5,473 bases of DNA from Pseudomonadota bacterium (lineage in GTDB: Bacteria > Myxococcota > Myxococcia > Myxococcales > Anaeromyxobacteraceae). The notes under the pieces are model-generated. The model searched no databases and was not told the DNA's origin. It saw only the letters and a program-made list of their open reading frames with translations. The translations under genes and the position numbers were made by a program. The stretch covers positions 1 through 5,473 of the forward strand of contig JAEZXM010000316.1 in NCBI GenBank assembly GCA_023419875.1, written 5' to 3'. Positions within the stretch are counted from its first letter, which is position 1. The number at the start of each line of letters is the position of its first letter. Shown piece after piece: positions 1 to 4,761 of the stretch.

Positions 1-252
1 TGCGAGCTCTGCGAGCATGGCGCGCGCGGGCTCGACCGCCGCCACCTCGAGGCCGCGGGCGGCGAGCGGGATCGCAAGGTGGCCCGCACCCGCGCCGAGG
101 TCCGCCACCCGCGCGCCCGCTCCACCGGCGAGCGCGGCGAGACGGTCCGCGAGCGCCGCCGGGTAGGGCGGGCGCGCCCGGTAGTCCTCCGCGAGCCGGT
201 TGAACACCCAGCGGCGATCGTCGGACGGCGAGAGGTGGTCGCGGCGCGACAT
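1..252 (-). CDS. Class I SAM-dependent methyltransferase, N-terminal 84 residues (partial)
   Basis: The frame reads without a stop from an ATG at 252 to the left edge, so the C-terminal part is missing. Seen: an N-terminal segment VFNRLAEDYRARPPYP (about residues 16-31), followed by the glycine-rich SAM-binding motif I VADLGAGAGHLAIPLA (about 45-60), then VAAVEPARAMLAEL (about 66-79), where the acidic E at the end of strand beta2 normally contacts the SAM ribose. This is the layout of the Methyltransf_11/25-type Rossmann methyltransferases, which are soluble and cytoplasmic. The substrate cannot be told because the acceptor-binding half lies outside the window. The ATG at 252 is the only start after an in-frame TGA at 277-279. 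Its Shine-Dalgarno match is poor (a GAGG lies about 16 bases upstream), so translation may depend on coupling to the release-factor-like gene ending 24 bases upstream. Family call firm, function unknown. Confidence 0.85.
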   Translation of the reverse strand, partial: MSRRDHLSPSDDRRWVFNRLAEDYRARPPYPAALADRLAALAGGAGARVADLGAGAGHLAIPLAARGLEVAAVEPARAMLAELA

Positions 253-276
253 GCGTGGGGGGTCGGGCCTCGGGCC

Positions 277-675
277 TCAGGGGTACGATCCCCGGCGAGA
301 CGCCTTCTTCTCGCTGCGGCGCTTCTTCTCGGAGAGGCGTCGCTCCTTCGCCGCTCGCCCGGGTCTCGTCGGCCGGCGCACCTTCGGCCTTCGCGAGAGC
401 GGCGCGAGCGCGGCCCGCAGCCGCTCGAGCGCCGCGCCGCGGTTCTGCGCCTGGCTCCGCCGCTCGGTGGCGGTGACGGTCACGCCCGTGGGGCGATGCA
501 CCAGGCGCACCGCGCTCGCGGTCTTGTTCCGGTGCTGGCCGCCAGGGCCCCCGCCCACGAAGAACGTCTCGTCGCACTGGGCGAGAAGATCGTCGTCCGC
601 CTGCGCGAGCGCACGCCGCGCAGCCTCACGGCGGAGCTCGATCGAGCTCTGGGAGGATCGCGGTTCCATGTGCAC
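277..675 (-). CDS. GGQ-domain release-factor-like protein, probable ribosome-rescue peptidyl-tRNA hydrolase
   Basis: Predicted to enter stalled ribosomes and hydrolyse peptidyl-tRNA without reading a stop codon. The protein is about 132 residues from the chosen GTG, against about 140 for ArfB and 350 or more for RF1/RF2; there is no codon-recognition domain. Seen: the catalytic loop GGGPGGQHRNKT (GGQ at residues 45-47, bases 535-543), then the RF-1 domain signature RLVHRPTGVTV and RSQAQNR (73-79). A very basic tail follows from about residue 96, with RRPTRPGRAAKERRL, closely like the ArfB tail that fills the mRNA channel. The core lacks the extra segment ArfB has between NKTS and the following strand, so it resembles RF1/RF2 and mitochondrial mtRF-R (C12orf65). 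Start: the GTG at 675 sits 7 bases after AGGGAAGG. An ATG at 669 would also serve; a GTG at 741 would add 22 residues and overlap the upstream gene by 16 bases. It lies between the winged-helix and methyltransferase genes, probably in one operon. Confidence 0.85.
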   Translation of the reverse strand: MHMEPRSSQSSIELRREAARRALAQADDDLLAQCDETFFVGGGPGGQHRNKTASAVRLVHRPTGVTVTATERRSQAQNRGAALERLRAALAPLSRRPKVRRPTRPGRAAKERRLSEKKRRSEKKASRRGSYP

Positions 676-682
676 GCAGCTG

Positions 683-690
683 CCTTCCCT
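683..690 (-). promoter_or_regulatory. Ribosome binding site deciding the start of the release-factor-like gene
   Basis: On the minus strand AGGGAAGG lies 7 bases before the GTG at 675 and 13 bases before the ATG at 669. The spacing favours the GTG. It is the best purine-rich site in the upstream region, although another run (GAGGGAGGAAGG) lies further upstream, between the GTG at 741 and this site. Confidence 0.5.
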
Positions 691-725
691 GAAGCCTGGG
701 ATCCGAAGCCTGAGGCCTTCCTCCC

Positions 726-1103
726 TCAGCTCCCGTACCACCGCCGGACCGGCTCCTCCGGTCCCCGGGCCGGGATCGCCTCGACCAGCCCGGCGGCCAC
801 GAGGCGCCCCAGGGCGGCGCGGATCTCGGCGCCGGATGCGCCCGACGCCTCGAGCGACCGGGTGAGATCCGGGAGCCCGCGCGTACGCTCGAGCAGCTCG
901 CCGAGGAGGACGCCGTCGGAGGGCTCGACCTGCCGCGGCGCCGCCCAGGCGGACAGGGCCGCATCCAGCGCGGCGCGGCTCTGCCCGCGCGCCGAGAGCA
1001 CGGCCGTCCGGTGGGCCTCCTGCGCCTCGCGGCCGGCGAGCGACAGCGAGAACTTCTGCCCGCGGGGCCAGCGCGGCCCGGCGTTCAACTTGCCTGAAAA
1101 CAT
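726..1103 (-). CDS. Small winged-helix-like hypothetical protein (125 aa)
   Basis: I do not recognise a named family. Seen: a basic N-terminal part beginning MFSGKLNAGPRWPRGQKF, a helical middle (about residues 24-55), and a C-terminal region (about 62-123) whose pattern fits a winged helix-turn-helix: helix DGVLLGELLERT, second helix LPDLTRSLEASG, putative recognition helix SGAEIRAALGRLVAAGLVE, then a short basic wing ending VRRWYG. The run of hydrophobic positions ending in 'L..LVAAGLVE' is typical of bacterial wHTH regulators, so DNA binding is plausible but inferred from pattern alone. The ATG at 1103 was chosen because frame upstream of it runs into the divergent gene's region and the N-terminus there looks non-coding. 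There is no Shine-Dalgarno sequence before this ATG. It is the first gene of the putative three-gene operon and could be its autoregulator, or simply a small protein of unknown role. Confidence 0.65.
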   Translation of the reverse strand: MFSGKLNAGPRWPRGQKFSLSLAGREAQEAHRTAVLSARGQSRAALDAALSAWAAPRQVEPSDGVLLGELLERTRGLPDLTRSLEASGASGAEIRAALGRLVAAGLVEAIPARGPEEPVRRWYGS

Positions 1104-1108
1104 GAGGT

Positions 1109-1138
1109 GATATCCGCCCGACCGGCTCGCCTTGTCAA
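1109..1138 (-). promoter_or_regulatory. Candidate sigma70-type promoter for the winged-helix/release-factor operon
   Basis: A perfect TTGACA (minus strand, 1138-1133) is followed after 18 bases by GATATC (1114-1109), a poor match to TATAAT. It is one of the few AT-containing stretches in this very GC-rich gap. Transcription from it would begin at or next to the ATG at 1103, implying a leaderless message, consistent with the missing Shine-Dalgarno site. A chance hexamer cannot be excluded. Confidence 0.35.
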
Positions 1139-1234
1139 CGAGGACGGCGGGGCGCCGCTTCGTGAACGACGAGACATGCAGGGAGGGGTGGGGCCCCGAA
1201 GGCTCCGCCAGCAGGGCGGGGCGGCACGCTGCGT

Positions 1235-1244
1235 GTCGATCGAC
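1235..1244. repeat. Perfect 10-base palindrome, possible operator
   Basis: GTCGATCGAC is self-complementary and lies about midway in the divergent intergenic region. Dyads in this position are often regulator sites, and the winged-helix protein encoded next door is a conceivable partner. GC-rich genomes contain many short CG-rich palindromes, so the evidence is weak. Confidence 0.25.
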
Positions 1245-1302
1245 CGCCCGCTCGCCTGTGCGTTTGCCTTCCGGGCCGGGGCCCGCGAAACTAGGGACTC
1301 CC

Positions 1303-2058
1303 ATGGCCACCTCGCCCGTCGCGCTCGCGCTGGCCGCCGCCCTCGTCGCGGCAGGTGCCCCGCCCGCGCAGCAACCGCAGCAGACGCCGGCCGCCGCCCC
1401 GGAGACGGCGGCGGAGCGTGAGACCCCGGAGGTGATCATCCGGCGGTGCATGAACGCTTATGGCGGCAGCCGCGCCCGGGTCCGGCTCGGGGCGGTGCGG
1501 GCGGTCGGCAAGGTCTCTTCGGGGCTCCACCCCGGCGAGATCGGCACGTTCTCCCGGACGTTCGTGCGCGGCCGCGGGGTGCGGGTCGAGGTCGGGTTCA
1601 CAGGCAGTGCGCCGGAGGTGCGGATCCTCGAGGGCGCGCGCGCCTTCCGCTACGGCGAGCCCGCGCCCAGGCCGGTGCTGGCCGCGCTCCAGCTCGAGGC
1701 GGCGCGCCTCGACCTGCCGGCCCTCCTTCAAGACCGGGAGGCGGAGGTCCAGGACCAGGGCGAGGTGGAGCACGAGGGGCGCAAGCTGCGCGTGCTCGGG
1801 CTCGAGCTCTCCGCCGGCACGCGGATCGAGGCCGGGATCGACCCGAAGTCCGGCCGGATCCTCTACGCCCGCGGCCTCTCGCCGAGCGGGCCGCGGGAGC
1901 TCGAGGTCTTCACCGTCTTCCGCGACTTCCGGATGGTGGACGGCGTCCTCTTCGCCTTCCGCGAGGAGGGCTACGCGAACGGCGAGCCCACCGCGGACGT
2001 GGACCTCTCCGCGGTCGAGCTGCTGGAGGAGGCGCCGGAGGGCGCGTTCGAGCCGTAG
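1303..2058 (+). CDS. Predicted exported LolA/RseB-like protein (251 aa)
   Basis: Start ATG at 1303, preceded by AGGGA with a 5-base spacer. Residues 1-22 look like a signal peptide: hydrophobic core VALALAAALVAAG and a probable signal peptidase I site near APPA|QQ. It has no N-terminal lysine or arginine, which is unusual, and no lipobox cysteine, so a soluble periplasmic protein is more likely than a lipoprotein. A Pro/Gln/Ala linker (about 20-40) precedes the mature domain. That domain starts with helix EVIIRRCMNAYGG (43-55) and continues as alternating beta strands: TFSRTFVRGRGVRVEVGF, then IEAGIDPKSGRILYARG (175-191), FTVFRDFRMVDGVLFAF (203-219) and NGEP. A helix followed by an antiparallel sheet, with 'dy/fR.vdGv..pf' near the end, is typical of the LolA/RseB-like fold that binds lipoproteins or acyl chains. 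Whether it is a true lipoprotein carrier is not shown: no LolB or LolCDE gene is nearby. It converges on the helicase gene. Confidence 0.75.
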   Translation: MATSPVALALAAALVAAGAPPAQQPQQTPAAAPETAAERETPEVIIRRCMNAYGGSRARVRLGAVRAVGKVSSGLHPGEIGTFSRTFVRGRGVRVEVGFTGSAPEVRILEGARAFRYGEPAPRPVLAALQLEAARLDLPALLQDREAEVQDQGEVEHEGRKLRVLGLELSAGTRIEAGIDPKSGRILYARGLSPSGPRELEVFTVFRDFRMVDGVLFAFREEGYANGEPTADVDLSAVELLEEAPEGAFEP

Positions 2059-2072
2059 GAAGGCCGGAACCG
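2059..2072. other. 14-base convergent junction without visible terminator
   Basis: The stop codons of the LolA-like gene (TAG, 2056-2058) and the helicase gene (TAG, 2073-2075 on the minus strand) are separated by only 14 bases. No stable hairpin with a T tract is visible there, so transcripts probably overlap the opposite gene's 3' end or end by another mechanism such as Rho. Confidence 0.5.
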
Positions 2073-4631
2073 CTATTCCCCGATCCGCACCAGCCGGACG
2101 AACGGCGCCTCCCGGTCGAACTCGCCCGTGAGATCGACCTCGCAGTGGAGCGCCCAGTCCGCCTCGCCGGCCTCGTCCACGATCCGCTGCACCGCCTCCC
2201 AGCGGCGCGGCCCGAGCTCGCGCACGAAGGTGTTGTGCGGCCGGCGCGCGGCGGGGGTGACGTCGATCCGCTCGTGCGCCTCCCAGTACGGCTCCATGGC
2301 CTTCGCGAGCTCCTCCGGCGTCCAGGCGGAGCCCGGCGCCAGCGCGGCGGCGGCCGCGGCGTGGTCCTCGCGCGCGAGGGCCACGAGGAGCGCGTGCAGC
2401 TCGTTCCGGAGCCGCGCCGCGAACCCCCTTGCGTCGGCCCACGGCGGCGGCGGCCCCAAGGTCTCGGTGACCGCAGCGCGCGGATCGACGGCGCGCGCCT
2501 GGTACGCGGGGTCGCGCATCTTCTCCCACTCGTCGACGAGCGAGGAGTCCACGCCCCGGACCGTCGCCCGGAGAAAGGCGATGACGTCGAGGACCTCGTC
2601 GGTCCGGTAGCTCTCGGGGACCGTCTGGACGAGCGTCTTGTACGTCTCCGAGAGATAGCGCAGCAGGAGCCCCTCGGAGCGCTGGAGCTCGTACTCGCGA
2701 ACGTAGTCGGCGAAGGTCATGAACCGCTCGATCATGTCGCGCGCGATCGACTTCGGGCGGATGTTCTCGTGCCCGACCCAGGGGTGCTTCGCCGCGAACT
2801 CGTCGAAGGTGGCGTAGACGAAGTCGCGGTTCGGCTTCGGGTACTCGACCTTCTCGAGCTCCGCCATCCGCTCGTCGTACTCCATGCCCTGCGCCTTCAT
2901 CTCCGCGACGGCCCGGCCCTTGGCGCGATCGAGCTGCTTCCAGAGGACGACATCGGGGTCCTCGAGGATCGACTCGACCATCGAGAGCACGTCGAGCGCG
3001 TAGGTCTCCCGCTCGACGGGGATCTTCGGCAGCGTGTCCAGGAGGTAGAGCGCCAGCGTGTGGAACAGCGAGAAGTCCCGCTGCAGGCCGGGCGCGGTCC
3101 GGACGTACGCGCCGCGGTACCCCTCGATCCGGTGCACGGTCACGAGCCCGGCCGCGCGCAGAGCCCGGAACCGCTGGGCGGCGGTGCGCCGGTGGCGCGA
3201 GCGGACGTACTCGTTGCCGTGCGAGCGGCCGACGATCTCGACGAGCCGTCCGTAGCCGCCGCCGAGCTGAGTGGTCTCGCTCTGGAGCAGGTTCACGAGC
3301 AGCCCGAAGGTGACCTCGAACCGGCTCTCCATGGGCTCCGGAGGCTTCTCGCGCAGCCGCTCGAAGGTGGCGCGATCCCAGTGGACGTAGCCCTTGGCCG
3401 GCGGCTGCTTCTTCACGACCTTCTTCCCGGCGGCGGCCTTCTCCGAGAGCTTCTTGTTCTCGATGACGTGCTCGGGCGCCTGGGCGACCACATACCCATG
3501 GTCGTCGAACCCCTTGCGTCCCGCCCGCCCGGAGATCTGGTGGAAGTCGCGGGCGGAGAGGATCGCCGTCTTCTCGCCGTCGAACTTGCAGAGCTGGCTG
3601 AAGAGCACGGTGCGGATGGGGATGTTCACGCCCATGCCGAGCGTGTCCGTGCCGGAGACCACCTTGAGGAGCCCGCCCTGGGCGAGCTTCTCGACGAGCA
3701 GCCGGTACCGGGGGAGCAGGCCCGCGTGGTGGAGCCCGATCCCGTGGCGGAGGTAGCGCTGAAAGTCCTTGCCGTACGGTGAGTCGAAGCGGACGCCGGC
3801 GAGCGCCTCGGCGATGCGGGCCTTCTCCTCCTTCGAGGAGAAGTTGGCGGACATCAGATTCTGCGCCTGCTCCGCCGCGGCCCGCTGGGTGAAGTTGACG
3901 AGGTAGACGGGCGCCCTGGCCGCGGAGACGAGGTCCTCGATCGTCTCGGGGAGCGGCGTCTCGCGGTACTCGAACTCGAGCGGCACCGGCCGCACCGCGC
4001 CGCGCACCGCGGCGACGGGCCGGCCGGTGAGCGCGGCGAGCGAGGTCTCGACGGTCTCGGTATCGCCCAGGGTGGCCGACATGAGCAGGAACCGCGTGCG
4101 GGGGAGCGCGAGGAGCGGCACCTGCCACGCCACGCCCCGCTCGCGATCGCCGTAGTAGTGGAACTCGTCCATCACCACCGCGTCGGCACGCGGCGCGGCC
4201 TCGCGGACCGCCAGGTTCATGAGGATCTCGGCGGTGCAGCAGACGAGGGGCGCGTCGCGGTTCACGGCGGCGTCGCCGGTCATCATGCCCACGCGATCGG
4301 GCCCGAAGAGCCGGCAGAGCTCGAAGAACTTCTCGTTGACGAGCGCCTTGATCGGGCAGGTGTAGAACGAGCGCTGCCCCGCAGCCATCGCCTGGAAGTG
4401 GAGGAACGTGGCGACGAGCGACTTGCCCGATCCCGTCGGCGTCGCCAGCACGAGATGGGAGCCGTCGAGGAGGTGGAGGATCGCCTCCTCCTGGTGCGGG
4501 TAGAGCGCGAGCCCCGTGGAGCCGACCCAGGCGACGAAGCGGTCGAGGATCTCGTCCTGCGCAAGCGCCGCGCCGGGCGGCGGCAGGAGTGCGGCCAGGG
4601 GCGCCTCGGCGGGTGTGGGCTGTGGTCGCAT
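2073..4631 (-). CDS. Ski2-like DEAD/DEAH-box helicase with DUF3516-type C-terminus (852 aa)
   Basis: Predicted ATP-dependent superfamily 2 RNA (or DNA) helicase, cytoplasmic. Seen, numbered from the ATG at 4631: LYPHQEEAI near 43-51; Walker A ATPTGSGKS (63-71); motif Ia CPIKALVNEKFFEL (92-105); motif Ib region CCTAEILMN (131-139); Walker B DEFHYY (155-160); motif III MSATLGD (184-190); motif IV region VYLVNFTQR (242-250); HHAGLLPRYR (301-310); motif V SGTDTLGMGVNIP (326-338); motif VI QISGRAGRKGFD (365-376). HHAGLLP and GMGVNIP are hallmarks of the Ski2/Mtr4/HelY branch. A lysine-rich linker (about 391-415) leads into a mostly helical C-terminal half (about 436-852) that I match from memory to DUF3516 of bacterial Ski2-like helicases. 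All catalytic motifs look intact. The ATG at 4631 is preferred over one at 4763, which would add 44 low-complexity Arg/Pro/Ala residues and face the divergent ATG at 4762. Its Shine-Dalgarno site is weak (ACGAGA). Apparently monocistronic. Substrate unknown; RNA unwinding during decay or ribosome metabolism is inferred from relatives. Confidence 0.93.
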   Translation of the reverse strand: MRPQPTPAEAPLAALLPPPGAALAQDEILDRFVAWVGSTGLALYPHQEEAILHLLDGSHLVLATPTGSGKSLVATFLHFQAMAAGQRSFYTCPIKALVNEKFFELCRLFGPDRVGMMTGDAAVNRDAPLVCCTAEILMNLAVREAAPRADAVVMDEFHYYGDRERGVAWQVPLLALPRTRFLLMSATLGDTETVETSLAALTGRPVAAVRGAVRPVPLEFEYRETPLPETIEDLVSAARAPVYLVNFTQRAAAEQAQNLMSANFSSKEEKARIAEALAGVRFDSPYGKDFQRYLRHGIGLHHAGLLPRYRLLVEKLAQGGLLKVVSGTDTLGMGVNIPIRTVLFSQLCKFDGEKTAILSARDFHQISGRAGRKGFDDHGYVVAQAPEHVIENKKLSEKAAAGKKVVKKQPPAKGYVHWDRATFERLREKPPEPMESRFEVTFGLLVNLLQSETTQLGGGYGRLVEIVGRSHGNEYVRSRHRRTAAQRFRALRAAGLVTVHRIEGYRGAYVRTAPGLQRDFSLFHTLALYLLDTLPKIPVERETYALDVLSMVESILEDPDVVLWKQLDRAKGRAVAEMKAQGMEYDERMAELEKVEYPKPNRDFVYATFDEFAAKHPWVGHENIRPKSIARDMIERFMTFADYVREYELQRSEGLLLRYLSETYKTLVQTVPESYRTDEVLDVIAFLRATVRGVDSSLVDEWEKMRDPAYQARAVDPRAAVTETLGPPPPWADARGFAARLRNELHALLVALAREDHAAAAAALAPGSAWTPEELAKAMEPYWEAHERIDVTPAARRPHNTFVRELGPRRWEAVQRIVDEAGEADWALHCEVDLTGEFDREAPFVRLVRIGE

Positions 4632-4761
4632 CGCGGAGATCTCGTACCGCGTGCCGCAGGGGAGCGCCAGGGCCGCGCGGTGCCGCCGCGGGCATGCGGC
4701 CGCAGGCTGGCGCCGCGGCGGAGCCTGAAGCACAATCCCGCCGCCGGCGCTCGCCGGATCC
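4632..4761. other. Divergent intergenic region between helicase and MCP-like genes
   Basis: 130 bases, nearly all G and C. The only AT-containing patches are a CACAAT at 4731-4736 (4 of 6 match to a -10 box on the plus strand, with no good -35 box) and GAGATC close to the helicase start. It also holds an inverted repeat at 4744-4757. No gene or terminator is seen, and promoters for both flanking genes presumably lie here but cannot be placed with confidence. Confidence 0.45.
4744..4757. repeat. Inverted repeat just upstream of the MCP-like start
   Basis: CCGGCG-CT-CGCCGG is a perfect 6-base inverted repeat around 2 bases, ending 4 bases before the ATG at 4762. In RNA it could form a tight hairpin over the weak ribosome binding region (CCGGATCC), or it may be an operator. 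It could equally be chance in GC-rich sequence. Confidence 0.3.

Larger units (their letters stand above)
1104..1302. other. Divergent intergenic region (199 bases)
   Basis: It separates the minus-strand winged-helix gene from the plus-strand LolA-like gene. It holds the TTGACA promoter candidate at its left end, a perfect 10-base palindrome GTCGATCGAC at 1235-1244, a GC-rich inverted repeat (CGGGC/GCCCG at 1272-1276 and 1281-1285), and the AGGGA ribosome binding site at 1293-1297. A frame continues upstream of the LolA-like ATG to 1132 in the same phase, but the extra 57 residues are arginine-rich and would bury the signal peptide, so I treat this stretch as non-coding. No convincing -35/-10 pair was found for the plus-strand gene. 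Confidence 0.6.

Noticed and set aside
710..729. Small hairpin (CTGAGG/CCTCAG, 8-base loop) at the end of the winged-helix gene as a terminator
   Set aside because: Only six pairs, no T tract on either side, and it overlaps coding sequence and the purine-rich region before the release-factor-like gene.
79..1110. A 343-residue plus-strand open frame over the winged-helix, release-factor-like and methyltransferase genes
   Set aside because: Arg/Pro-rich translation with no domain, opposite genes with clear GGQ and SAM-binding motifs.
1446..3782. A 778-residue plus-strand open frame opposite the helicase
   Set aside because: Low-complexity Arg/Leu/Glu/Val-rich translation, antisense to conserved helicase motifs and crossing the LolA-like gene in another frame. 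A shadow frame.
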